60,480 nucleotides of DNA from Phlegmacium glaucopus (lineage: Eukaryota > Basidiomycota > Agaricomycetes > Agaricales > Cortinariaceae): the NCBI GenBank assembly GCA_015039465.1, contig MU129998.1, forward strand, positions 161,685 to 222,164, in the 5' to 3' direction. The notes under the pieces were generated by a model. It was not told the DNA's origin. It worked only from the letters and a program-made list of their open reading frames with translations, and did not search any database. This document shows, piece after piece, positions 49,562 to 60,480 of the stretch (its first letter is position 1; each line of letters opens with the position of its first letter). Both the position numbers and the translations under genes were made by a program.

Positions 49562-52500
49562 ATGTTCAGCGATATGAAGCGCATTTATAAGGAACTTGGC
49601 AAGTCTAAGAAACCAAAACACACATCTCCGACCACCACCGACGCTCTTGGTTCAAGGCCTGAAGTAGCAACTTCGACATCGACAGCCATAACAAGCCTCG
49701 CTGATCTCGTGCCATCCGTTCCTGCTAGCGCTGCAGCTGAAAGCGCCCAAGTTAATCAAGCCGTTGTAATTACTGTGAGTATTCGCCTTCGCCCATCGCG
49801 TCCAAAATTACGTATCCGTCGTCGTCGATTAGGCTACCCAGGAACTCCAAGTCTCCGTGCCAGTATCTGCCTTGGAGATCAATGATCTTTTTCCCGTAAG
49901 CATTCAACTTATCCCATCACATCCATAATCACTCAATCATCGTCTTCGATCAGGCCGCCCATGAACTCCAAGTCTCCGCCCCAGTCTCTGCCTTAGTGGA
50001 GATCAATGATCTTGCTCCTCGCGTAAGCATTCAACTCGGCCCATCGCATCCATAACTCAATCATCGTCCTTGATCAGACGGTCCATGAACTCCAAATCTC
50101 AGTTGCCCCTACAGCGCATTTGGAAGAAACTTCGCTCTCCCCACCTGATACCGTAATGCAAGCCAAATTGGAATCTACGGAATCAGAACAAAATCCCTGT
50201 GTGAGTTGATTACACCTGCTGTTCTCGGCTATTCCTGATCATCAACAGACTCAGCATTCTGGCTCGGGTCTCTTGCCGAATGCCCAGAATATTTTCATCG
50301 CTGGCAGCACTTTTGTAAGTCTTCTTTTATACTGTACAAATGATTTTGCAATAATTGTATATTTATCTGCCAGAACCATATAGTCAATATGCCCCCTGCC
50401 AATACTGGCCAAGGACAGGTAAAGATCCTTGTACCTCAGAAGCCAAACCCCAGTCCAATCTTTACTGGACGGAGAGATGTACTTGACAAACTTGGGAAGA
50501 TTTTTGTTCCTCGTACTGATAGTCAACCAAGGCGCTCTTGTCTCCTCTGGGGATTGGGAGGGATTGGAAAGACCCAGATCTGTCTAAAGCTCACAGAAGA
50601 CATGTCTGACAGGTAAGTGTCTTCACATTACATCCACAACAACACTGTAGATTCATTTCTTATGCTAGTTTTTCACATGTGTTCTGGGTTGATGCTTCCT
50701 CTCTTGAAAGCATTACAATGTCTTTCAAGGGGATATCCACTATTCCTGCTGCACAGGTTTTTGGTGTAGATGGCTCAGTTGAGTCTGCCCTCCAATGGAT
50801 ATCTCATATTCCAGAGGAATGGTTGATTGTATTTGATAATGCTGATGACCCCTCTCCAGAGGTGGTGGCCAAGTTCTTTCCTCTAGGTAACAGAGGTAAT
50901 ATTCTGATTACTAGCAGAAACAGATCCATGGGAAGGATTGTATCATTTGAGAACAGAATTGCAATCAGTGAGATGGAGGAGTCAGATGCTATAACTCTAC
51001 TTCTCAAGTCCAGCTGTTTGGCTCCATTACCTGAGCATCAACAAGCTGCAAGAAGGATTGTCAATGAACTTGGCTACATTCCTCTTGCTGTTGATCATGC
51101 TGGTGCTTATATTGAAGCTGGGAAATGTGATCTCAATAAATATCTGAGACAATTCTCCTTACATCGTCAGACTCTTATGTCAGATGCTGCATTCACAGGA
51201 GCATCCAACTATAATCAAACAGTGTATGGGACTTGGGATTTATCCTTTAAAGAAATAGAAAGGAGAGCTAGTGGACAATATGACAGTGGAAGTGCACAAG
51301 CAGCCCAGGCTGCAATCCTAATTCTTCAAATATGTGCTTTCTATCATCATAGCAATATTTCTAAAGACATATTCCAATCTGCTGCTGAAGAGTCCAATAA
51401 ATATGCTTTTGATAGTGGGGTAGCTGAAAAGCTACCCCAGGCAATCAATTCATTGGATCATACCTTACTTGGACTGGACAATGATGGTCAGTGGGATGGC
51501 TTTCTGTTTGGGCAAGGCATTAGTGTACTTCTGTCATTCTCCTTGATGAGAAGAGGACAATCCTCTGAAATATTGTCTGTTCATCCCTTGGTGCACTGCT
51601 GGAGTCGAGAGCGAATGTTGAAATCTGAGCAGCAAAGAATATGGGAGATGGGAAGCATAATATTGTCCTGTGCAATTCCATGGAGATTTACCACTGAGGA
51701 TTATGCATTATGGAGATTGGTTCTTCCACATATCAAGGCAAGTGAGTTACATGGAAGGCAGATGGGGTTGATCAGCCAGTACTATGATGATAAATATAGT
51801 AATTTTTCACTGGTAATGAGGAAGAGTGGAGAGTGGAAGAATGCAGAGCAGCTGGATACTCAAGTGATGGACATGAGGAAGAAGCTTCTTGGTGCAGAGC
51901 ATCCAGACACCCTCTCAAGCATGGCAAATCTAGCATACACATACAGGCATCAGGGAAGGTGGAATGAGGCAGAGCAGCTAGAGGTTCAAGTGATGGACAT
52001 GAGGAAGATGCTTCTTGGTGCAGAGCATCCAGACACCCTCTCAAGCATGGAACATCTAGCATCAACATACTGGCATCAGGGAAGGTGGAATGAGACAGAG
52101 CAGCTAGAGGTTCAAGTGATGGACATGAGGAAGAAGCTTCTTGGTGCAGAGCATCCAGACACTCTCTCAAGCATAGCAAATCTAGCATCCACATACTGGC
52201 ATCAAGGAAGGCGGAATCAGACAGAGCAGCTAGAGGTTCAAGTGATGGACATGAGGAAAAAGCTTCTTGGTGCAGAGCATCCAGACACCCTCTCAAGCAT
52301 AGCAAATCTAGCATCCACATACTGGCATCAGGGAAGGTGGAATGAGGCAGAGCAGCTAGAGGTTCAAGTGATTGACATGAGGAAGAAGATTCTTGGTGCA
52401 GAGCATCCAGACACCCTCTCAAGCATAGCAAATCTAGCATCCACATACAGGTATCAGGGAAGATGGAATGAGGCAGAGCAGCTAGAGGTTCAAGTAATGG

Positions 52501-53428
52501 ACATGAGGAAGAAGCTTCTTGGTGCAGAGCATCCAGACACCCTCTCAAGCATGGAAAATCTAGCATACACATACAGGTATCAGGGAAGGTGGAATGAGGC
52601 AGAGCAGCTAGAGGTTCAAGTGATGGACATGAGAAAGAACCTTTTTGGTGCAGAGCATCCAGACACCCTCTCAAGCATGGCAAGTCTAGCATCCACATAC
52701 AGGTATCAGGGAAGGTGGAATGAGGCAGAGCAGCTAGAGGTTCGAGTGATGGACAAGAGGAAGATGCTTCTTGGTGCAGAGCATCCAGACACCCTCTCAA
52801 GCATGGGAAATATTGCATCCACATACAAGCATCAGGGAAGGTGGAATGAGGCAGAGCAGCTAGAGGTTCAAGTGATGGACATGAGAAAGAAGCTTCTTGG
52901 TGCAGAGCATCCAGACACCCTCTCAAGCATGGGAAATATAGCGTCTACATACAGGCATCAGGGAAGGTGGAATGAGGCAGAGCAGCTAGAGGTTCAAGTT
53001 ATGGACATGAGTAAGAAACTGCTTGGTGTAGAACATCCAGACACCCTCAGCAGTATGGCAAATCTGGCAAGCATATACAGGGATCAGGGAAGGTGGAATG
53101 AGGCAGAGCAGCTGGATGTCCAAGTTATGGACATGAGAAAGAAGCTTCTTGGTGCAGAGCATCCAGACACCCTCTCAAGCATGGCAAATCTAGCATCCAC
53201 ATACCAGCATCAGGGAAAGTGGAATGAGGCAGAGCAGCTAGAGGTTCAAGTGATGGATAAGAGGAAGAAGCTTCTTGGTGCAGAACATCCAGACACCCTC
53301 TCAAGCATGGCAAATCTGGCATCCACATACAAGCATCAGGGAAGGTGGAATGAGGCAGAGCAGCTAGAGGTTCAACCCATGAACATGAGAGGTGCAGAGC
53401 ATCCAGACACCCTCAAAAGTGGAATGTA
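49562..53428 (+). CDS. NLR-like protein, NB-ARC with TPR repeats (copy 2)
   Basis: The N-terminal exon starts MFSDMKRIYKELGKSKKPK (ATG 49562; the Met at 49574 aligns with copy 1). Small phase-0 exons follow, including three duplicated ones (49833-50200), then NAQNIFIAGSTF, PIFTGRRDVLDKLGKIF and Walker A GLGGIGKTQ (near 50560). The main exon from about 50671 has WLIVFDNADDPSPEVVAKF, NILITSRNR, ELGYIPLAVDHAGAYI and SVHPLVHCWSRERM, then twelve full TPR-like 42-residue units and a truncated thirteenth before TAA at 53426-53428. The units are nearly identical at DNA level, unlike those of copy 1. It is head-to-head with copy 1 and about 4.5 kb away. Sensing and oligomerising activity is inferred from the family. 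The large minus-strand frame at 51772-52926 is an antisense shadow of the repeats. Confidence 0.9.
49833..50200 (+). repeat. Tandemly duplicated phase-0 exons in NLR copy 2
   Basis: Exons 49833-49895 (63 nt), 49954-50022 (69 nt) and 50078-50200 (123 nt) all begin with a version of ELQVS (ATQELQVSVPV, AAHELQVSAPV, TVHELQISVAP). The intervening introns are also copies of each other (GTAAGCATTCAACT... ending GATCAG). All junctions are phase 0, so copy number can change without a frameshift. NLR copy 1 has two related exons here (near 44650-44830). Confidence 0.75.
51850..53425 (+). repeat. 126-bp tandem repeats encoding the TPR domain
   Basis: About 12.5 direct repeats of 126 bp. Neighbouring units differ at only a few positions; the segment CTTCTTGGTGCAGAGCATCC recurs almost unchanged. 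The last unit is damaged (ATGAGAGGTGCAGAGC lacks the KKLL codons), and repeat-like sequence decays beyond the stop to about 53490. Confidence 0.9.
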
Positions 53429-55607
53429 ACTGGCAGATATTAGAGAAGGTGAAAGGAAGCAGAGCAGGTGAAGGTTCAAGTGGTACTGAGTACCCTTACA
53501 ATGGAGTCTTGAACAATTTGTATTTTATTTACTTTAAAAAATGTTTTGGAACAAATCTTTTTTTTTCACTTTTCTGTATGATATCCATTTGAAGTCCAGT
53601 TGAAAGACTGGACAATATAAAGACTGATCAAGCCTGGTCTGGCCTTTGGTCTATCACCATTTGAAAATTGAAGATTGATCTAAGACTGGTCTTACACATA
53701 AGGACACTACAGTGTGTTGTATAGTACAATTCCTATAATGGACACAGTGTGCCATATGGTATGGATTCCTGGAACCCCTTGAATCCAGGAATATCACCTA
53801 CCATATAGAGAAATACACAGTGTGCTGTGGTCTACGCATTCAAGGAATGCCTGTAAAATGCCAACAGTGTATGCTGCTGCCGGCTCCAGGCCCATCCCTA
53901 GGCCACAGGCAGGGCTGGTATCCATGCATATATATTGTACCTTTCTCTCTGATGTCCTAGAGTCATGATAGCAGCCATCAGTGAGCATAAGGGTAAGGGT
54001 GTTGATATCTGAGGCAGCCAGTGCCAGTGTCAGTGCCAAGAACATGACCATCTGGTGTCCACTGTCAGTGCTGGTGATGTACCTGTGGTGGGATCAGACC
54101 ACAAATATGCATGTAGTTCATGGGGTTAATGTAGATTTCCTCAATAGGCTTTAGAAGTAGTTTGTGGTATTGAAAAAGGAAAGCAATCCATGAAGATAGC
54201 GAAATCCACAAATGATAGCAAAGTACACAAATTAATTTAAAAGAGTGAGACTATGACTTAGAATGATGCTTCAAAGTTTATGGGATCAAAACTCTGGCCG
54301 TCTCTTGTTCACCTTGCCTCCTACTTGCTATGGATACTTAATACAAGAGTTGTATACTAGCCAGGTGCAGATATGTGAAACAGTAATGTAAAAATTGAAC
54401 TAATGTGAAATTACATTGACCCAGTAGTTTGGTAATGGAGGAATAGGAGACATAGTAAAAATAAAGATGATGAGTAAGGAGGTGTAAGTAAGGCAGGTTG
54501 CTTTACCATTGGACAATGGTATTGCCATAAATGGGATAGGAATAAATGCCACAAATTATTTTAGGTGTACAATGGCTCTACAGGTAGCCTCTCACTTGTA
54601 TAAATAGTAGTTGTATATACTCTACAAAAATCAGTGGAATATTCCCCGTCAATTCAGAAATCTTATCACATTTAATCATTCTCAAAGAGCTCAGACCTGA
54701 GCTCTACTTATATTTCATTCAGAAAAACACAACATCCTCTCAGAGTAACGAAGGTCCGTTACTGAGCAAGTGTCTGTGTTATCTTATCATAAACCACCCC
54801 AAAAACCCTGCTTGAACCAGAGATGGATTATATCCTCTCAATACTCTCACATTTTAAAATATACTTCTACCGTAGTACAAACTACAATCACACAGAGGTC
54901 AGTTGAATGACCTCCTGTTTTGAAGGATATGATAAATATATATATATGGAAAATTGAAAGAAAGTAAGTGCAAAACAAAACGGACCATTGTAAAGATATA
55001 AATGTTCCTGGTTCAAAACAGATACAGTAAGTTATTGAGGGTAAGTCAGAAATATTGATTTCCGATGGTGCGAGCGTTTAAGTCACATGATGTGTGATTT
55101 ACACTAACAATTTAGGCGGTTGCAAAATTGTGTGTGCTCGTTATTTGAATATTCGAGAGATTTAATTGCAGTAAAGAGATTTGTTAGATCTCTTTTTGAG
55201 AATGAGTTTAGAAATCCGAGGCTAGCTATGGGTGGGGTACTTCCACTGTCCTCTACAGTAAATAATTACTACCTTTTATATGTAAAATGAAAGGAAATTT
55301 TAAAATGAATTTTACCAGCACTGTTGATCCTAAAACAAATTGTTCTGTTTTAAATTAATTTTTAGAGATGCTAGCTCCTCTTTAGCTGTCTCCATTCTCT
55401 TCTTTTCCTTGCGCAAGCCCGGTCCTGCCTGTGCCCCTTTTCCTGTCTGTGACTTTTCCCAGAATGGGAAAGTCATGTGTGACAGGTTTCTAAAACAGGA
55501 AATCATCTTTTGTGTGTGCGCTTGCTTGTGTGAATGAACTCCATTCCTTACACCATGATAAAACCAGTGCAAGGGATGCACAGAGAGGTAAGGAATGTGT
55601 ATGTGAA
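53429..55607. other. AT-rich region without recognised gene
   Basis: About 2.2 kb. It begins with decayed TPR-repeat sequence. The only notable structures are GTAACGAAGGTCCGTTAC (about 54745-54762), which can form a hairpin, and a TA run at 54940-54950. No coding frame has recognisable motifs. Confidence 0.45.
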
Positions 55608-55612
55608 CTGTG

Positions 55613-56185
55613 TGTTAAGTATGAGAACTCTATTCCGGAGTATCGGACGGAGTTTGACCAGAACGGAACCACGGAATGGATAAGGACTTCAGCCTCAGCG
55701 TATGTGCTGTGCTACCCTAAACCTTCATGTCCTAATTTTGGAGTAGTAACAGAATGGAGTGGAACTGGAAGTCAGAGGGACTTAGTAGAATAATAGGAGA
55801 GGGAAACTAGGTTGATATTTGAACTAAGGAAAACATACAAGTTTCGAGTACTTAAATAATAAAAGATATAGCAACCAAAATATAAAAGATAAATATAACG
55901 TGCTGCGTTCTGCTCCCGGAAAGTCCTGCATTCCTGGGTGAATAATCCATAGCGGGTGTGCTGACTGATGGTGGGAAAGATGATAACAAAGAGATAGTGA
56001 TAGTGGCGAAGAAGTGGTAAAGGGTTTGGGGTATTGTCGGAAGAGCCGGAATGATACAGAGAAGTCTTGGAGTTGAACGTAGGAAGAGTAGTTCAGGATA
56101 TAAGGGAAAGCACTGTACGGAGTATGGACTACCAGAGACAGCTCCGATGGAGCTGGACCGAAGTAACATATGATGGAATGTAACA
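55613..56185 (+). mobile_element. 573-bp solo LTR with CTGTG target duplication
   Basis: It starts TGTTAAGTATGAG, ends GGAATGTAACA and is flanked by CTGTG at 55608-55612 and 56186-56190. It is the uninterrupted relative of the reversed LTR at 7660-11084. A 5' fragment of the same family (TGTTAAGTTTAAATC) lies at 57851-57957. It is non-coding; frames of 130-190 codons on the minus strand are fortuitous. Confidence 0.85.
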
Positions 56186-56190
56186 CTGTG

Positions 56191-57850
56191 GAAGACTGCG
56201 AGATTAGAGAGTGGCTGTGCAAAAGTGTGGTTGTGAAGGAGCAAATATGGCTAAGTCTACTGTGGCTAGTGAGAGTTGTAGATAGGTTGAAGTATGAAGT
56301 GCGAAGAGGAATGAGGATGCTTTGGATGGTTATGAGGATTGTGGAAGTGATGTGCAAGACATGTGCAAAGAGTAGGTGATATTGTAGGACATGCAAATGA
56401 TAGTGTGAGGGTTACTGACAACTGCAGTGGTATGATTTAAATCTGCATAAGCATGGTTTTTGCAATTTTTATCTGTTATTTCAGCATAAATATTAATTAA
56501 TGCACCAATAACTGGCTAATACAGCTGATAATAAACAAGGGAATCAGAGTTGTTTACCCTACAACTGCTGATTAAACCTATTACTGCTGATTAAACCTAT
56601 TACTGTGTGACTTAAATGCATATAGTTAACAAGTATTGTCAAGGGACTATTATTTGTTACACTACAAATTGCATGTCTGGATTAAAACCAATAAATCCAT
56701 GATTATCCTTATAGACTTGGCACAGGAAAAGTTAAATAAACAATATTGGGTTAGCAAATGTCATGGGGTGTGATTGTGGAGCAACAGAATATTATTAATA
56801 AATATTCAGGGGAAGGTTGGTGCCCTAGCAACAGTGGAAGCAGAATAACCAAGATAGTGGAACCATGTGATTGTGTGGGAATCATGATGATTAAGGATAG
56901 GGGGAGTGCTGAACAATCATAAAGATTGTTTCCAGGCACAATAGGCACAGTTACCATCAAGAGGGGTGGAAACTACCTAAAATTAGTAACATGGGGCTAA
57001 AAATAGACAACCCCTATATTTTCAGGAACAATGAGTGCACATGGTGCCAGAGCCAAAGTAAAGGTACCAGGAACCAGTATATCTATTTTTGGACATTATC
57101 TATTTTTAAATATCTCAAATGTATAAAATACCTTCCAGGGTTTGTAAATAGTCAGAAAATTGGATTCTTTCTTTCCCCCCTCATTTGCAACCTAGTACAG
57201 CTCACTGTCTTAGACATTGAGCAAGAACACTTGTCTTTGAGATTTGGAGTTGAATATAGATCAGTTTCTCAGAGTGTTGGACTTGTTATAACAATTATTG
57301 AATTGTTGTAAAAGTTGTGATTGTGTTATTGTCATAGCAGAAGTTTGAAACCTTCTTGTGTATGCAATTGTGTTGAAGTCATAGCAGAAGCAAGGAGTCT
57401 TCCAGTGTATGCAAAATTGTTGAAGTTGTAACAAAGTCTTGGACTTTTGTGTACACAAGTTAAATCAATCAGTAAAGTCTTAGGAATTCTTTGACTGATT
57501 GTTGGTGCAAGCCATAAATTGCAAAACTACTTAAAAGTTTGATCATCCTTGAATTGATCCAAATTATTATTGTTAATTGTGTGTACTAGTTGAAGTGAAA
57601 TTCAAAATCTTGGAAAGTTATACTTTCTAGAAAACCCAACTTGCATTATAGGATTGTATAAAGTATTGATTGAGTTACTGTTTTAAGTAGAGATTTTATA
57701 ATCTTGAAAATACACTTTTTCTCAACAAACTCTGTGCAGTTACATCAGCAGACAAGAGTGTGAGTGATAATGGTAACTGTGAGGTATCTGCAAGTGTGAT
57801 CATATACTGTGAAGTTGTTAAATCACAAAAATATCCTGTTTACGAACCTA
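56191..57850. other. Region without recognised gene
   Basis: About 1.7 kb of AT-rich sequence with frames up to 106 codons and no recognisable motif. It may hold old retrotransposon DNA, but no paired long repeats were found. Confidence 0.4.
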
Positions 57851-57957
57851 GTGTTAAGTTTAAATCAAGGAAGTCACGTCGGAGTTACTCCAGAACAGTA
57901 ACCGGAAAGGACGTTGGCCTCAGCGTGTGTGCTGTGCCGCCCAGCTCCTAAGGTGTC
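57851..57957 (+). mobile_element. 5' fragment of the TGTTAAG LTR family
   Basis: The sequence TGTTAAGTTTAAATC up to about GTGTCCTGA matches the first about 110 bp of the LTRs at 55613 and (reversed) 10980-11084. It then changes abruptly to LINE coding sequence, so a LINE insertion or a recombination junction lies near 57950. Confidence 0.6.
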
Positions 57958-58499
57958 CTGAGAACCACATAGCGTCGGAATGTGTCTCCAGTGTGGACAT
58001 CTGTGGAACTTGCGGCGCAGGGGGTCACTGAACGAGCTCCTGCACCAACGGCAACGTCACCCACTGCAGATCATGCGACGCGGACGATCACACAAGCTGG
58101 TCCCGAGACTGCCCAACCTTTGTCAGGAAATGTAAGGAATATGACTCAAAGCACCCAGAGAATGACCTACCCTACTACCCCTCAACGGAACCCTGGACCT
58201 GGGCCACGGCACCCCCTCCGCCAAGTACCGCCAACAGGTTCAGATCAGTGGAACCTCCCCCCATAAGTCGTATAGCTCCTACGCAGAAACTACGACAACG
58301 ACAGCTCCCCTTCAGACCACAGGCACCAAGAAACACGATATCTCATACCTGGCCAAGAGAAATCAGTCAAGACCAAGACCTATCCGACAGAGCCTCTCAA
58401 GAAAGACCTCCCCTCCCGCATTCACAGATAAGTAACATAGACGACTTGTATACAGGGGTCTCACCCTTCGACACTGACACCACATACCCTACCCAATGA
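57950..58499 (+). pseudogene. LINE ORF1 fragment, zinc-knuckle Gag-like
   Basis: In frame: LRCPENHIASEC, DICGTCGAGGH, stop, TSSCTN, HCRSCDADDHTSWSRDCPTF, then a Pro-rich tail ending TYPTQ and TGA at 58497-58499. The repeated Cys/His spacing is that of LINE ORF1 zinc knuckles that bind the element's RNA. The stop is a TGA where Arg (CGA) is expected. The N-terminus is missing, as in a 5'-truncated LINE. Confidence 0.75.
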
Positions 58500-59025
58500 A
58501 TAGCAACATCGAACCGCCACTGAATAGACTACGAATACTTCAAATTAATCTCAACAAATCACAAAAAGCCCATCTGGACCTCATAAACGGGGCCCTAGGT
58601 AAAGACTGGGACATAATTCTAATACAGGAACCTTACCTTACTCATCTCGGACACATATGGACGCCAAATGGGTTCACCAGCATATTCCCTCAGGATCGAC
58701 TAGCCAGTCCTGAAGACATAGTCAGGTCCGTTATGTGGGTGAACAGCGGCCTTTCATCAAATACATGGAAAGCTCTTAATATCTCGGACAACAACGATAT
58801 CACTGCGATTCAGATCGCAACAGGTAATGGGAAGATAATGATATTTAACATCTATAATGACTGTACTCACTCCCTCACGCTCACGCGGCTACGCCAGTAC
58901 ATGCAAATAGAGCGTAGTGGGGGTCAACGACCATCTGCTATGGTGCGGTGACTTCAATAGACATCACCCTCTATGGGATGACGAAACTGACGAGAGACTC
59001 TTCACGCCCCAGGCCAGTACTTTTC
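58496..59025 (+). pseudogene. LINE ORF2 fragment, apurinic-type endonuclease domain
   Basis: ATG 58496 overlaps the ORF1 stop (ATGA). The frame reads LRILQINLNKSQKAHLDLIN, then WDIILIQEPYL, both typical of the AP-endonuclease-like domain that nicks the target for target-primed reverse transcription. A frameshift near 58915-58925 moves the reading to GVNDHLLWCGDFNRHHPLW, the next conserved block with the catalytic GDFN. The sequence is then cut off near 59025, before any reverse transcriptase domain, by unrelated palindromic DNA. Confidence 0.8.
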
Positions 59026-59037
59026 TGTCCCCCACCA

Positions 59038-59165
59038 GATCTGATCAGAACCAGTCAGATTCTGTGCAGATCTGCTCAGAACCTGAGCAGTTCTGAGCAG
59101 TTCTGACCAGTTCTGCTCAGATTCTGAGCAGATCTGCACAGAATCTGACTGGTTCTGATCAGATC
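59038..59165. repeat. Perfect 44-bp inverted repeat with 40-bp loop
   Basis: 59038-59081 and 59122-59165 are exact reverse complements over 44 bp (the left arm begins GATCTGATCAGAACCAGTCA). The loop is itself made of CTGAGCAGTTCTG units. The start CCCACCAGATCTGATCAGA resembles the centre of the repeat family at 2.9-3.0 kb and 4.2 kb. It abuts the broken LINE. Confidence 0.9.
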
Positions 59166-59299
59166 TGCAATACTTATAAGTCAATTCCTACTAATTCATC
59201 TTTTCTAACTTTTCAAACATATTAATTTAAATTTAAGAAGTTTATTGAGGGGGGATTAGTTACTAATACATTAGAATCACAAAATAATATATTTAGTTA

Positions 59300-59745
59300 A
59301 TATCAGAAAAATGAAATAAAGGTAGTAGGTGGTCAAAATGGGTGGGTAGAGTGTAAAAATGGGTGGGTAGAGTGTAGAAATGGTTGGGTAGAGTGTAGAA
59401 ATGGATAGGTAGGGGTGGAAACGGGGGTGATGGGGGTGAAACGGGGGTGATGGGCGTCTATTCATCATCATAGGTGGGTATTCATCGTCATCGGGGTGTA
59501 TTTGTCGTCATCTGGGCATCATTGGGGTGTATTTGTCATCTTGGGCGTCTATTGGTCGTCGTTGGGGTGTATTCGTCGTCATTGGGGTGTATTTGTTATT
59601 GTTGGGGTGTATTCGTCATCGCGGGGGGTGTATTCGTCGTCTTGGGGCCTATTTGTTGTCATGGGTGGGTATTCATCGTCCTCGGGGCGTATTCATCATC
59701 GTGGGGGTGTATTCGTCATTGTGGGGGTGTATTATCTTTTTATTA
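59300..59745. repeat. GT-rich minisatellites
   Basis: Two arrays: copies of GGGTGGGTAGAGTGTAGAAAT (about 59338-59420), and about a dozen copies of a roughly 20-bp unit like GGGGTGTATTCGTCGTCATT (about 59455-59740). All plus-strand frames look open because of the repetition; none is a gene. Confidence 0.8.
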
Positions 59746-60049
59746 TATTATACAGTTTCATCGTGTTGTTTGGTTATATAACTCTAATCTACCGTTACTG
59801 CAACAACGGTAGTTTTAGTACATAAAACAAGTCACGCTCCCCACACTAGTGCACTAGTGTACACTACGCGGGCAGTGACAAACAACTAGAGCAGAAGACA
59901 AAGAGTGTGGTGGTGGGTAAAAGTTGTTACGGGCAAAGCTGTCGGTGGTATTGTTGCTCCTGGTATTGGTTGCCATTGGGAGGGTAGGCTCCCTCCCTAT
60001 AAAACAATAAAATAAGATAAGATTAAGTGACGATTGTACAATATTATCC
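59746..60049. other. Short stretch without recognised gene
   Basis: About 300 bp between the two minisatellite regions. No motif was recognised. Confidence 0.4.
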
Positions 60050-60480
60050 AGTACATACTGCTGCTGCTGCTGTATGTTGTACATGTCGCTGCTGTTTGTT
60101 GGTGATACGGATGTTGTTGGTGTGTGCTGCACATGTTGCTGCGTTGTGTACATGTTGTTCTTGTTGTGTTTGTTGTTGGGCATGTGCACATGCTACTGCG
60201 TGTGTGCAGGTGCTGTTGATGATCTGCGGGTGCTGCTACTTATGGGGGGGTGCTGCTGCTTATCTGCGGGTACTGCTGCTTATCTGTGGGTGCTACCTAC
60301 TTACGTGGGGGTGCTACTGTTTGTGGGGGTGCTACTGTTTATAGGCGGGTAATCCTGCTTATCTGCGGGTTCTGCTGCTTATGTGCAGGTGCTGTTGCTT
60401 ATATGGGGGTGTTGCGACTTAAGTGGGGTTGCTGTTGCCTTACGTGGGGGGTGCTGCTGTTTATCTACGGGCTCTACTGC
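60050..60480. repeat. CTGCTG-rich minisatellite running off the window
   Basis: It begins with a CTG run at 60058-60072, then degenerate copies of GGGTGCTGCTGCTTATCTGC and similar units up to the window end. The array continues beyond the right edge. Confidence 0.75.

Noticed and set aside
51772..52926. 384-codon minus-strand frame rich in RGCLDALHQEAS repeats
   Set aside because: It is the antisense of the 126-bp TPR repeats of NLR copy 2. The repeat length is a multiple of three, so a stop-free antisense frame recurs.
57030..57055. TGGTGCCAGAGCC as a primer-binding site of an LTR retrotransposon
   Set aside because: It resembles the initiator-tRNA type of site, but no LTR ending just before it and no downstream gag or pol frame could be found.
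59474..60352. Cys/Trp-rich frames of 84-112 codons at the right end
   Set aside because: They come from GT-rich and CTG-rich minisatellites; several frames are open at once.

Overview
The window looks like basidiomycete nuclear DNA, most likely from an agaricomycete. The supporting features are genes with many short introns (about 47-65 bp), HNH-nuclease-like genes of a type I associate with this group, NB-ARC/TPR (NLR-like) genes with long runs of a 42-residue repeat, and Tnp2/CACTA, Tc1-mariner/pogo-like, LTR and LINE remnants. I did not identify a species. No rRNA gene, tRNA gene or CRISPR array was seen.

Layout. 1-16 kb is mobile-element territory: a stop-bearing Tnp2 transposase; a small membrane-protein gene whose 99-codon exon now lies in reverse between long inverted repeats (2.4-4.8 kb); an LTR with a 2.85-kb nested insertion; a MITE-like element with minisatellites; a fold-back element split by a solo LTR; and a pogo-like MITE with TA target duplications. 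16.3-34.6 kb is a compact island of apparently intact genes: two HNH-like genes, GPN2 and a RecQ helicase transcribed divergently, a Ser/Pro-rich protein with an ordered C-terminus, and the cleavage/polyadenylation factor Cft1/CPSF160. 35.5-39.9 kb is a P-loop GTPase gene. 41.3-53.4 kb holds two head-to-head NLR paralogues with an XRN1 relic between them. 53.4-60.5 kb is again repeats: a solo LTR, a LINE and minisatellites.

The most unusual object is in the GTPase gene. Its first seven exons can be phased exactly and reach 37497 in phase 0. From there to 39370 lies a tandem array of about 32 intron-like units. Each has a GT (twice GC) donor, usually a CTTAC/CTTAT branch-like motif and an AG acceptor, and neighbouring units are separated by exactly three nucleotides. 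That reads as 31 consecutive single-codon exons, none a stop, followed by a C-terminal exon region. The introns are near copies of one another while the three-base exons vary. A unit of intron plus codon seems to have been multiplied. The alternative is one 1.9-kb intron containing a minisatellite, which transcript data would settle.

Other exon-scale oddities fit the same theme: a 6-nt microexon that completes RecQ motif VI, duplicated phase-0 exons in the NLR amino-terminal part, a transposon inside a 33-nt phase-0 exon of the GTPase gene, and the reversed exon near 3.6 kb. The housekeeping genes act in separate processes (RNA polymerase II assembly, DNA repair, mRNA 3'-end formation). The GTPase and NLR genes form an accessory, possibly recognition- or defence-related, block; that role is inferred from family only.
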